This document shows, piece by piece, positions 35,791-44,273 of a stretch of 64,000 bases of DNA (positions within the stretch are counted from its first letter, which is position 1; every line of letters starts with the position of its first letter). Position numbers and translations under genes: made by a program. The DNA comes from Blattabacterium cuenoti. GTDB lineage: Bacteria; Bacteroidota; Bacteroidia; Flavobacteriales; Blattabacteriaceae. The stretch covers positions 248,001 through 312,000 of the forward strand of contig NZ_CP059211.1 in assembly GCF_014252115.1 (NCBI RefSeq). The letters are read 5' to 3'. Under the pieces are notes generated by a model. That model was not told where the DNA came from. It saw only the letters and a list, made by a program, of their open reading frames with translations, and made no database searches.

Positions 35791-36153
35791 TTATTTCAGA
35801 ATATTTTCTTCATTCATATAACGAATTATAGCTTTTTTAATTAAAAATAATTGATCTTTTTGATTAAAAGGGATCTTATTTTTCAATATATAATGAGGCC
35901 AACCTTCCTGATCTCTTCCAATAAATAAGTAATAACCAAAAGGTTCTAATATTCTACATATTGCAATATGTAGAATATTAATTTTGTTTTCTTTATTAAA
36001 GAATCGATTATTTCCTTTTCCTAATTCTTGAATTCCTATTAGATAAATGATTCCAATCAAATCAATTTTTCCTTCTATACAAAAATTATTTTGTATATAT
36101 GACATTACTTTATTCCAATTGATATGAAATTTTCGCGTAAGTTCTTTATCCAT
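35791..36153 (-). CDS. conserved small protein of unknown function upstream of pheS
   Basis: 120 residues, soluble, with no motif I can name. It has a helical N-terminal half ([19 protein letters not shown]) and a tryptophan/glycine-containing C-terminal segment ([16 protein letters not shown]) that looks conserved-domain-like. Start ATG; 5 bp before pheS and divergent from cvpA. I believe flavobacteria carry a similar small gene here, which would argue that it is real, but this was not checked. A perfect 34-bp palindrome lies in the codons for residues 58-69. Confidence 0.7.
   Translation of the reverse strand: MDKELTRKFHINWNKVMSYIQNNFCIEGKIDLIGIIYLIGIQELGKGNNRFFNKENKINILHIAICRILEPFGYYLFIGRDQEGWPHYILKNKIPFNQKDQLFLIKKAIIRYMNEENILK
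35947..35980. repeat. perfect 34-bp palindrome inside the unknown gene upstream of pheS
   Basis: The 34 bases are their own reverse complement with no central spacer; one arm is TAATATTCTACATATTG. Pairing breaks at the next base on each side. It lies entirely in an open frame encoding [12 protein letters not shown]. Confidence 0.97.
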
Positions 36154-36186
36154 TTTATTTTTATTTAAATATTTAATAATAAAAAC

Positions 36187-36696
36187 ATGTTAGATATAAT
36201 TATTATAATTTTAGTTTTATATGGCGGATATCATGGATATAAAAAAGGATTAATCTCTCAATTATTCATATTTATGATACTTTCATTATTGATCTTCAAA
36301 GGTTTTTATGTTTTTGATTTAGTCATAGAAACACTAAAGAGATACAATCTAGTAAGCAATAAACCACACATTTTAATAACTTACTCTATCATAATTACGT
36401 TTCTTTCTATGATTCTTATTGCTTTTATAACTAAAAAAATCATAGAATTCATAATGATCATTACATGGATGAAACCTATAGACAAGTTGATGGGTATAAT
36501 ATTAGGCATGATTAAATATTTTTTTTTTCTTTCAATATGTATCCTTTTTCTAAAAGAAGCAAATAAAAAAATGAATCTATTACCTTATAATTTTTTTAAA
36601 AATTCCTTTGAAAAAGAATTTCAATTTTTTTTATCTCAAAAAGAATCTTTTTTTGATAAATTAAAAGAATTATATTTTGAATTTTATGAATTTTAA
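36187..36696 (+). CDS. CvpA family membrane protein
   Basis: 169 residues with four hydrophobic segments; the N-terminal LDIIIIILVLYGGYHGYKKGL with the GYKKG turn is the CvpA hallmark. In E. coli CvpA is linked to colicin V export and purine operon expression and acts in envelope integrity; here the exact role is unknown. ATG start, divergent from the unknown gene. Its end overlaps the acyl-protein synthetase gene by 11 bp, suggesting one transcript. Confidence 0.82.
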   Translation: MLDIIIIILVLYGGYHGYKKGLISQLFIFMILSLLIFKGFYVFDLVIETLKRYNLVSNKPHILITYSIIITFLSMILIAFITKKIIEFIMIITWMKPIDKLMGIILGMIKYFFFLSICILFLKEANKKMNLLPYNFFKNSFEKEFQFFLSQKESFFDKLKELYFEFYEF

Positions 36697-37687
36697 AAAA
36701 AAAATTTTTTCTGTCTCATCAAAAATAGATTTTGATAATTTGACATGGGATATATTCCATTACCAAATTAAAAATAACAAAATATATAAAAATTATCTTC
36801 AATCCTTAGAGGTAGATCCATTTGAAATAAAAAATATCTCTGATATTCCTTTTTTACCTATCTCTTTTTTTAAAACGAATCGTATTTTTAGTACTGATAT
36901 AACGGATTCTTACGATATTGTTTTTACCAGCAGTGGTACTACCGGAATAAAAAGTAAACATTATATAAAAAATTTGAATATTTATATTGATAGTATTAGA
37001 AATAGTTTTGAATTTTTTTATGGTTCAATAGAAAAATTTAAGTTTTTAGGATTCTTTCCTAAAGAAAAAGAAAAGGAAAATTCTTCTTTAATTTATATGG
37101 TTAAATATTTTATACAAAAAACCTATAAAAATGGAAGTCATTTTGTACCTTATACTTCTGATAAATATAAAGAAGTACATTTTCTTCATAATCAAAATAA
37201 TAAAAATATTATCATTTTTGGACTTAGCTTTTTTTTACTAGATTTTATAGAAAAAAATAATCATCTAAAACAAAATAAATGTCCAAAAAAAATTATAATT
37301 ATGGAAACAGGAGGAATGAAGGGGAAAAGAAAAGAAATAATTAGAGAAGAATTACACGGTATTTTAAAAAAATTTTTTTGTGTAAATGAAATTCATTCTG
37401 AATATGGAATGACAGAATTGCTTTCTCAAGCATATGCAAAAAAAAACGGTATATTTCAATGTCCCCCTTGGATGAAAATATATATAAGAGACCCTGAAGA
37501 TCCTTTCATCCATGTAAATAATAATAAAATAGGAGGAATTAATATTATTGATTTATCAAATTATCTATCTTGTCCTTTTATTTCTACCGAAGATTTAGGT
37601 AGAAAAATAAATGACAATGAATTCGAAGTCTTAGGAAGAATGAATTTTTCAGATATTAGAGGATGTAATCTAATGTTTCCATTTTAA
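36686..37687 (+). CDS. LuxE/acyl-protein synthetase-like protein (ANL adenylation fold)
   Basis: 333 residues resembling LuxE acyl-protein synthetases. FTSSGTTGIKSKHYI near residue 88 is the adenylation P-loop, followed by METGGMKGKRKEI near 214 and a conserved EIHSEYGMTELLSQAYA near 242, where ANL enzymes bind the adenylate. The C-terminal STEDLGRKINDNEFEVLGRMNFSDIRGCNLMF fits. No lux genes are present. The substrate is unknown; a role in activating a carboxylate for an envelope or cofactor pathway is possible. ATG chosen over an in-frame TTG 9 bp earlier. The 3' end lies in a 22-bp tandem duplication. Confidence 0.8.
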   Translation: MNFKKKIFSVSSKIDFDNLTWDIFHYQIKNNKIYKNYLQSLEVDPFEIKNISDIPFLPISFFKTNRIFSTDITDSYDIVFTSSGTTGIKSKHYIKNLNIYIDSIRNSFEFFYGSIEKFKFLGFFPKEKEKENSSLIYMVKYFIQKTYKNGSHFVPYTSDKYKEVHFLHNQNNKNIIIFGLSFFLLDFIEKNNHLKQNKCPKKIIIMETGGMKGKRKEIIREELHGILKKFFCVNEIHSEYGMTELLSQAYAKKNGIFQCPPWMKIYIRDPEDPFIHVNNNKIGGINIIDLSNYLSCPFISTEDLGRKINDNEFEVLGRMNFSDIRGCNLMFPF

Positions 37688-37716
37688 GCTAGAAATGTTT
37701 CCATTTTAAGCTAGAA
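37673..37716. repeat. 22-bp perfect tandem duplication spanning two convergent gene ends
   Basis: Two exact copies of ATGTTTCCATTTTAAGCTAG plus AA. The first copy carries the last codons and stop of the acyl-protein synthetase gene, and the second carries the complement of the phosphate transporter stop. Each copy contains both stops, so neither gene was damaged. Confidence 0.95.
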
Positions 37717-40011
37717 AGGATGCATTTTTTTTGTATGAAATGATGAATTATGGGATAATGCATTATGATATAATTTTATAATATCTTCGATATTTTCTGT
37801 CATTTTTCTTGATTGGACAAGAATATCCAACATCAAAAATGTATTTTTTATTCCATATTTATTATGGATAATTCCTATAACCTGTTGATTCATTTGTTCA
37901 TCAATTTTTTTGATAATTTGATTTTGTATGGTGCAAGGAAATTGTATTATTTCACAATTTTTATCTTTTGTGATTTTTTTTATGATATTGAAATGTTCAA
38001 GCATAAGTAGCTCAAGTGTTAATAAATTCTCTTTTTGTTTATATTTTAAAGGTTTATGGCTATTGATTACATGAAACAATGTATGTTTCGTAATAATATC
38101 TGAAGAATCAATGATTTCTTTAATTTTGTTGTATATCTTTAGATAAAGAATTCCAGCAGTTTCTTCATGATTCTTCGTTTTTTTTATCACTTCTATCAAA
38201 GAATTATGTATTTTCGTAAAATTTTTTTTTAATTTAAAAAAATTATTTCTACTCTTTTGAAGAGTTTTTAATTTTTCTTTAGTAATCCCTTCCATGCTAT
38301 TTCTGTAAATATTTTCAACATATTCAAGTATCGGTTTTAAAATATCAAAACTTTTGTTTATAGTGGTTTCTAAAGTTAGATTTACGATACCAAAAAACAA
38401 TTTATCCTCTATTTCTTCGTATTGATTATTATAGTTTTTATAACTTCTGTAAAAAACAAATAAAATCAAAAAAATAAGAAAAAATAGAGCCCATTCTTTA
38501 AAAAAGAATAAAAAAGAAGACGTAATTCCTGCCATAATAAAGGCAATTAACCCTGTTAAAAACCATCCTCTTATAACTTTTAATACTCCTGAAACTCTAT
38601 AAACAGCACTTTCTCTATCCCATGCTCTATCTGAAAGAGAGGTCCCCATGGATACCATAAAAGTAACAAAAGTAGTAGATAATGGCAATTTTTGAACTGT
38701 GGCTATAGAGATTAATATACTGGATATAGTTAAATTAGCAGAAGCTCTAACTAGATCAAAAGCAATGTTTTTTTCTTTTTGTATTTTTTTCTGCTTAAAA
38801 TTTTTTTCTATTTTGACTAAAAGTCTTTTAGGAAAGAATTTAAAAAAATGATTTCCTAAATATAAAAAAATCCGAACAATTCCTCTAGAAAGGGAATTAG
38901 ATAAAAATTTTTCCGTTCCTTCATTTTGTCTACTTAAATTAATTTCTGTACTCGTGATATTTTTTGTTTTTTTCGAAACCCAAAGGGTAAATATCATAAT
39001 CATTCCTGAAAAAATTAAAAAAGAAGATGGAACCTGTACATTTCCAGATAAACTTTTCATATTGAATTTTTCAGCAGGAGGACTACCTGATTCTTTCCAT
39101 ATATGATAAGATTGTATACTAGCTATAGGAATTCCTATAAAATTGACTAAATCATTACCCGCAAAAGCCATAGCCAAAGAGAAAGTCCCATATAATACAA
39201 CAAATTTTAATATATTAAATTTAAAAAAAACAACTATTTTTGCTATAATAATCCACGTAAAAAATAATATAAATAAAAAAATAAAAAAATTGTGGTGAAT
39301 CCATTTTATAAAATGTTGAACAAGTAAGGAAAATCCTGTCAAATTTTCATTAGTAAAACCTTGTAAAGTACTATATAGTCCTCTTACAATAAGAAAATAA
39401 GTCATACTGCTTAATGAGATTGCGCTCCATATCACTCCTACATATTTCAATCTACTTTCATATTCAAAACTAAATAAGGAACGTATGAAATAATGAATAA
39501 AAGCACCGGAAGTAAAAGAAATGACAATAGATAAAAAAATACCTAGACTAATAGTAAATGTTTTTTCCATTTTAATATACAGAGCTAAATGATGAAAAGG
39601 TTCATTATTAAATGGTGAAGTTATTTTTATCATGGCGATACTGAAAGACGCCCCTAATAAACAAAAAACCATAGACACTGTAGTGGAAGTAGGTAAACCT
39701 AAAGTGTTAAAAATATCCAGTAAAATAATATCGGATATCATAACCGCTAAGAAAATAAAAATGATATCTGAAAAATAAAAATAAGAGGGATCAAAAACTC
39801 CTTTTCTTGCAACTTCCATCATTCCACTAGATAAAAGAGCTCCTAATAAAATTCCTAAACTAGCAAAAATCATAATAGTTCTACGAGAAGAAACTTGAGA
39901 TCCAATAGCAGAATTGAGGAAATTAACAGCATCATTAATTAAACCAACAATAAGATCAAATATAGATAGTAAAAAAAGAACCACTATAATTGAAGGATAA
40001 AAAACTTTCAT
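37711..40011 (-). CDS. PiT-type inorganic phosphate transporter with C-terminal PhoU-like domain
   Basis: 766-residue permease. The two PiT repeats each show a signature: NDAVNFLNSAIGSQVSS near 26 in the first half and FAGNDLVNFIGIPIAS near 285 in the second. Both halves have many hydrophobic segments, with LGLPTSTTVS and KLPLSTTFVTFMVSMGTSLSDRAWDRESAVYRVSG motifs. After about residue 540 a soluble alpha-helical domain resembles PhoU. This long form is typical of Bacteroidota. I choose the ATG over an in-frame GTG eight codons upstream. It probably supplies phosphate from the host cell. Confidence 0.9.
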   Translation of the reverse strand: MKVFYPSIIVVLFLLSIFDLIVGLINDAVNFLNSAIGSQVSSRRTIMIFASLGILLGALLSSGMMEVARKGVFDPSYFYFSDIIFIFLAVMISDIILLDIFNTLGLPTSTTVSMVFCLLGASFSIAMIKITSPFNNEPFHHLALYIKMEKTFTISLGIFLSIVISFTSGAFIHYFIRSLFSFEYESRLKYVGVIWSAISLSSMTYFLIVRGLYSTLQGFTNENLTGFSLLVQHFIKWIHHNFFIFLFILFFTWIIIAKIVVFFKFNILKFVVLYGTFSLAMAFAGNDLVNFIGIPIASIQSYHIWKESGSPPAEKFNMKSLSGNVQVPSSFLIFSGMIMIFTLWVSKKTKNITSTEINLSRQNEGTEKFLSNSLSRGIVRIFLYLGNHFFKFFPKRLLVKIEKNFKQKKIQKEKNIAFDLVRASANLTISSILISIATVQKLPLSTTFVTFMVSMGTSLSDRAWDRESAVYRVSGVLKVIRGWFLTGLIAFIMAGITSSFLFFFKEWALFFLIFLILFVFYRSYKNYNNQYEEIEDKLFFGIVNLTLETTINKSFDILKPILEYVENIYRNSMEGITKEKLKTLQKSRNNFFKLKKNFTKIHNSLIEVIKKTKNHEETAGILYLKIYNKIKEIIDSSDIITKHTLFHVINSHKPLKYKQKENLLTLELLMLEHFNIIKKITKDKNCEIIQFPCTIQNQIIKKIDEQMNQQVIGIIHNKYGIKNTFLMLDILVQSRKMTENIEDIIKLYHNALSHNSSFHTKKMHPF

Positions 40012-40083
40012 AATAATAAGTATTATTGAATTCACAAAAAAAAAGAAAAAGAAAAGGTTTTTTATAAATAGTGAATAATTTTT

Positions 40084-40701
40084 TTATGATTTTACAATTT
40101 TTTTTAAGTATTCTTTAATGAGATTCTCTACAGAATATTTTGGATTTTCGTGTAAAATATCATCCAAAACTTTTTTAGATTCTTTAGGAGAAAATCCAAG
40201 TACACTCAAAGCACTTAAAGCTTCTTTTTTTATCAAAAAAGGTGTATTTTCCAATAATTTTTCTTTTTTAGGAAAAATTTCTTTAACAATTTTATCTTTT
40301 AGTTCAATAATAATTCTTTGAGCGGTTTTTTTACCAATTCCTTTAACTTTATTAAACATTTTGACATCTTCTTCGCATATAGATTGTTTTATTTCAGATG
40401 GAGTAAGATAAGATAATAACATAATAGCAGAATTTGGACCTATTCCATTCACGGATATCAAATAAGAAAAGATTTTTCTTTCTTTTTTATCAAAAAAACC
40501 ATATAAAACATGTTGATTTTCTTTTATAAATAGATAAGTATGTATGCAAACATCTTTTCCTTCTTTTTCTGTTAAAAAAGAATAAGTATATGATGATATA
40601 TAAATATGATATCCGACTCCATGACAATCTATGATTAAATAAGATTGATTTTTTTCTACTAACTTTCCGTTTAAGTATGTTATCACGATATTATCAATCA
40701 A
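40084..40701 (-). CDS. ruvA: Holliday junction DNA helicase subunit RuvA
   Basis: Tetrameric Holliday-junction binding protein that loads RuvB. The N-terminal OB domain (about 1-65), double helix-hairpin-helix region with ISVNGIGPNSAIMLLS near 80 and VKGIGKKTAQRIIIELKDKI near 113, and a C-terminal RuvB-binding three-helix domain (about 150-205) are all present. 205 residues. ruvB and ruvC are not in the window. ATG start, 17 bp after der on the same strand. Confidence 0.95.
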   Translation of the reverse strand: MIDNIVITYLNGKLVEKNQSYLIIDCHGVGYHIYISSYTYSFLTEKEGKDVCIHTYLFIKENQHVLYGFFDKKERKIFSYLISVNGIGPNSAIMLLSYLTPSEIKQSICEEDVKMFNKVKGIGKKTAQRIIIELKDKIVKEIFPKKEKLLENTPFLIKKEALSALSVLGFSPKESKKVLDDILHENPKYSVENLIKEYLKKIVKS

Positions 40702-40718
40702 TAAATAGATAATAAAAA

Positions 40719-42053
40719 TTATTTTTTTCTAAAAAAAATTTGTATGGGTACTCCTACAAAATCAAAGTAAGAACGAATTTTATTTTCAACAAATCTTTTA
40801 TAAGATTCTTTTATGTATTGAGGAAAATTAGAAAAAAAAATAAATTTAGGTGTATATGAAGGCAATTGAGTACAATATTTAATTGTTATTAATTTGAATT
40901 TGTTTTTTTTATTAGGAGTAGGTGGATTTTTTTTCAAAATTGGTAACATAATTTTATTTAAAATATTCGTTTTTAATCTGCTTTTACGAGATTTTAGAAT
41001 CTGATAAGCCATAGGAATAATATTCTCTATTCCATCTTTATTTTTAGCGGAAATAAAAAGAATGGGAATATAATTAAATGGAGCAATTTTTTTTCTTATA
41101 AAAAATTCGTAATCTTTTTGTGTATTCTGATTTTTTTCATGAAATAAATCCCATTTGTTAATAATAATTATAATTCCTTTATGATTTTTTTCCACTAATT
41201 TAAAAATATTCATATCTTGTTTTTCCCATCCACAACATGCATCTATCATTAAAAGACAAACATCCGCATGTTCTATTGTGTTAAACGTTCTCATAATGGA
41301 ATAAAATTCAATGTTATCTCTGATTTTTGATTTTTTTCTGACTCCAGGTGTATCTATTAAAATACATTCATATTCACATTTTTTGTATAATACATCTAAA
41401 CTATCTCTGGTTGTTCCCGAAATGTTTGTCACAATATGATGGTTTTTATTTAGAAAAGAATTAATCAGAGTTGATTTTCCTACATTAGGACGTCCTATTA
41501 TTGAAAAACGAGGAAGAAATTCGTTTTCCAATGTTTTGTCTTTTTTTTTTAAAAATTCTTTTTTGAATATTTCTATTAATTTATCTAGCAATTCACCTGT
41601 TCCACTTCCATTTATAGCTGATATATAGTAATATTCTTTAAATCCTAAACGGAAAAAATCTGTGTCAGAATAGATAAGTTTTCCGTTATCAACTTTGTTG
41701 ATAACCAATAAAATTTTTTTTTTACATTTTCTTAATATTTTAGCAATTTCTATATCCGCATTTAATATTCCTAATTTGATATCTACTAAAAATAAAATAA
41801 CATCAGATTCTTTGATAGCTATGAAAATTTGGTTTTTTATTTCTTTTTCGAGAAAATCTATTTTCGAAGTAGAAAAACCACCAGTATCTATTATAGAAAA
41901 TCTAATTCCATTCCATTCTGAATTTCCATAAATACGATCTCTTGTCACTCCACTTTTCACATGAACGATAGCTTTCCTTCTTCCTACAAGACGATTAAAT
42001 AAAGTTGATTTTCCTACATTAGGACGTCCTATTATAGATACGATATAATTCAT
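40719..42053 (-). CDS. der: ribosome biogenesis GTPase Der (EngA)
   Basis: Double GTPase needed for 50S assembly. Two G domains are obvious: SIIGRPNVGKSTLFN with DTGGF and NKVDNG in the first (about 1-165), and SIIGRPNVGKSTLIN with DTPGVRKK and NKWDLF in the second (about 185-350). A KH-like C-terminal domain follows. I choose the ATG giving MNYIVSIIGRP (444 residues), because the P-loop normally begins within ten residues; an upstream TTG is unlikely. Divergent from trmD, 97 bp apart. Confidence 0.96.
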   Translation of the reverse strand: MNYIVSIIGRPNVGKSTLFNRLVGRRKAIVHVKSGVTRDRIYGNSEWNGIRFSIIDTGGFSTSKIDFLEKEIKNQIFIAIKESDVILFLVDIKLGILNADIEIAKILRKCKKKILLVINKVDNGKLIYSDTDFFRLGFKEYYYISAINGSGTGELLDKLIEIFKKEFLKKKDKTLENEFLPRFSIIGRPNVGKSTLINSFLNKNHHIVTNISGTTRDSLDVLYKKCEYECILIDTPGVRKKSKIRDNIEFYSIMRTFNTIEHADVCLLMIDACCGWEKQDMNIFKLVEKNHKGIIIIINKWDLFHEKNQNTQKDYEFFIRKKIAPFNYIPILFISAKNKDGIENIIPMAYQILKSRKSRLKTNILNKIMLPILKKNPPTPNKKNKFKLITIKYCTQLPSYTPKFIFFSNFPQYIKESYKRFVENKIRSYFDFVGVPIQIFFRKK

Positions 42054-42150
42054 TTTTAATAAATTATTCACATACAAAGGTAAAATTTTTTCATAAGTTT
42101 CATTCTTAGAATATTAGTCAAAGTGTATATTAATAAAAAAATATAATACA

Positions 42151-42813
42151 TTGCGTATAGATATTGTTAGTATAATACCTGAAATTTTTCATAGTATTTT
42201 TTCCAATTCTATTATGAAAAGGGCAATTTATAAAGGTTTAATTGAGATTCATATTCATGATTTACGTAAATATGGTTTAGGAAAACGAAAAAATGTGGAT
42301 GATTATCCTTATGGAGGGGGATCAGGAATGGTGATTAGAATAGAACCTGTATATCAGTGTTTTTATAAGCTTTTATCAGAAAGAGATTATGATGAAAAAA
42401 TTTTTATGACTCCTGATGGAGAGCTATTTTCACAAAAAAATGCTCAAAATTTAATTAATAAAAAAAATATTATCATTCTTTGTGGTCGTTATAAAGGAAT
42501 TGATCAAAGAATTAGAGATCATCTAATTTCAAAAGAAATATCTATTGGAAATTATATTTTATCTGGAGGAGAATTAGCTGCAGCTGTTGTCATAGAATCT
42601 ATAGTTAGATTGTTACCTGGAGTAATACAAAATAAAGATTCCATTCTTACAGATTCTTTTCAAAAAGAATCCTTTATAGCTCCTCCCATTTATACACGTC
42701 CAATGATTTATAAAGGATGGGCTGTTCCAAACATACTTTTATCTGGACATCACAAAAAAATAAAAGATTGGTTAAATGAAAAATCTATACCCCAAAAAAA
42801 ATTGGATACTTAG
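42151..42813 (+). CDS. trmD: tRNA (guanine(37)-N1)-methyltransferase
   Basis: SPOUT methylase modifying G37 next to the anticodon, preventing +1 frameshifts. RIDIVSIIPEIF, YPYGGGSGMVIRIEP near 52, LCGRYKGIDQRIRDHL near 112, SIGNYILSGGELAA near 130 and PPIYTRPMIYKGWAVP near 175 are canonical. The family's first residue falls on TTG, the only workable start. 220 residues, slightly short at the C-terminus. The end overlaps the convergent argH by 29 bp, the largest overlap in the window. Confidence 0.95.
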   Translation: MRIDIVSIIPEIFHSIFSNSIMKRAIYKGLIEIHIHDLRKYGLGKRKNVDDYPYGGGSGMVIRIEPVYQCFYKLLSERDYDEKIFMTPDGELFSQKNAQNLINKKNIIILCGRYKGIDQRIRDHLISKEISIGNYILSGGELAAAVVIESIVRLLPGVIQNKDSILTDSFQKESFIAPPIYTRPMIYKGWAVPNILLSGHHKKIKDWLNEKSIPQKKLDT

Positions 42814-44185
42814 AGGTTTCGTCAAAATGAATTTTACTGTAAATTAATCGTTTGATAACTTCATTAATTTTATAAAAATCAAAGTCAAATTCTTTTATAA
42901 CATCTTGCATTGAATTTTTAATTTGTGTAATACATAAATTACCTATACTTCCTTCGTGAGAATAACAAGCTTTTGTAAAAGGTTTAAAACATCCATTTTG
43001 GATATCTAACCCTACTTTTTGATAGGCTTCTCTAAAGGAATATCCTTTTTCAATAACCAATTTGTTCACAACTTCTACACTAAACAAATATTTGTATTTA
43101 TCATCCTTAATAATATCTTTTTTTACTATGATATGATTTAACATGTATTGAAACATAGAAAAACATTTTTTCATTTCTTCAAAAATTGGAATAAATCTTT
43201 CCTTAATGATTTGAAAATCTCTATGATATCCGGAACATAAATTAGAAGAAATTAAAGAAATTTCATTAGGTAACGATGTTATTCTATTACATTTAGATCG
43301 TATGACTTCAAAAACATCTGGATTCTTTTTATGAGGCATGATACTGGATCCGGTAGTAAGATGATCAGGAAAACTAATAAAATTAAAATTTTGACTTGAA
43401 TATAAACAAATATCTTGTGCCATTTTACTTAGAGTTCTTGCTAAAGAAGAGATAGACTCTGTAACGATTCTTTCCATTTTTCCACGTCCCATTTGAGCAT
43501 ATATTACATTATAATTCAAGCATTCAAAACCTAATAAATCGGTTGTCATTTTCCGATTTAAAGGTAAAGAAGAACCATAACCTGCAGCAGAACCTAAAGG
43601 GTTTTTATTGACAATACGATATGCTGTACGTATAAATAACAAGTCATCTATTAAACTTTCTGCATACGCAGAAAACCAAAGACCAAAAGAAGAAGGCATT
43701 GCTATTTGATAATGAGTATAGCCAGGCATTAATATATTTTTATATTGTTCGCTTAATTTTAATAATAAATCAAAGAAAGAGTAACTCATATATACGATGT
43801 CTTTTATTTCTGTACGAACAAAAAGTTTTAAATCCACTAAAACTTGATCATTTCTGGATCTACCACTATGTATTTTTTTACCTACTTCTCCTAAACGGTG
43901 AGTTAACAAAAATTCTATCTGAGAATGAATATCTTCTATTCCTTCATCTATCTTAAAATTATTATTTAAAATTTCATGAATATAAATGTTACGTAATTCC
44001 TGAATTAAAATTTTTAAATCTTTTTTATTTAATAATCCTATGGTTTTTAACATAATCACATGAGCTATTGTCCCTATAACATCATGTGGGGCTAAAAGTA
44101 AATCTATTTTTGAATCTTTACTTGAAGTAAAATGTTCTATTTCTTTATTGAAACTAAAATTTGTTTTTTTTTCCCAAATTTTCAC
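42785..44185 (-). CDS. argH: argininosuccinate lyase
   Basis: Last step of arginine synthesis: argininosuccinate to arginine and fumarate. The fumarase/aspartase-superfamily signature GSSIMPHKKNPDVFEVIR near 275 contains the catalytic serine loop. GRSRNDQVLVDLKLF near 105 and GYTHYQIAMPSSFG near 148 are also diagnostic. 466 residues. The start is GTG (MKIWEKK), matching the family N-terminus. Retained arginine synthesis fits provisioning of the host. Divergent from gyrB. Confidence 0.95.
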   Translation of the reverse strand: MKIWEKKTNFSFNKEIEHFTSSKDSKIDLLLAPHDVIGTIAHVIMLKTIGLLNKKDLKILIQELRNIYIHEILNNNFKIDEGIEDIHSQIEFLLTHRLGEVGKKIHSGRSRNDQVLVDLKLFVRTEIKDIVYMSYSFFDLLLKLSEQYKNILMPGYTHYQIAMPSSFGLWFSAYAESLIDDLLFIRTAYRIVNKNPLGSAAGYGSSLPLNRKMTTDLLGFECLNYNVIYAQMGRGKMERIVTESISSLARTLSKMAQDICLYSSQNFNFISFPDHLTTGSSIMPHKKNPDVFEVIRSKCNRITSLPNEISLISSNLCSGYHRDFQIIKERFIPIFEEMKKCFSMFQYMLNHIIVKKDIIKDDKYKYLFSVEVVNKLVIEKGYSFREAYQKVGLDIQNGCFKPFTKACYSHEGSIGNLCITQIKNSMQDVIKEFDFDFYKINEVIKRLIYSKIHFDETSKYPIFFGV

Positions 44186-44201
44186 GGAATAATATTTTTT
44201 C

Positions 44202-44209
44202 TATCTTTG
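44202..44209 (+). promoter_or_regulatory. possible Bacteroidota -7 element upstream of gyrB
   Basis: TATCTTTG fits the TAnnTTTG -7 consensus exactly and lies in the 88-bp divergent argH/gyrB region, which would give a gyrB leader of roughly 58 nt. No good -33 TTTG is seen at the usual spacing, so this is tentative. Confidence 0.35.
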
Positions 44210-44273
44210 ATTAATTCTAAACGTTTAAGATAAGATAATAAGATAAAATTATGTAAAATAATAATTAAGTTAC

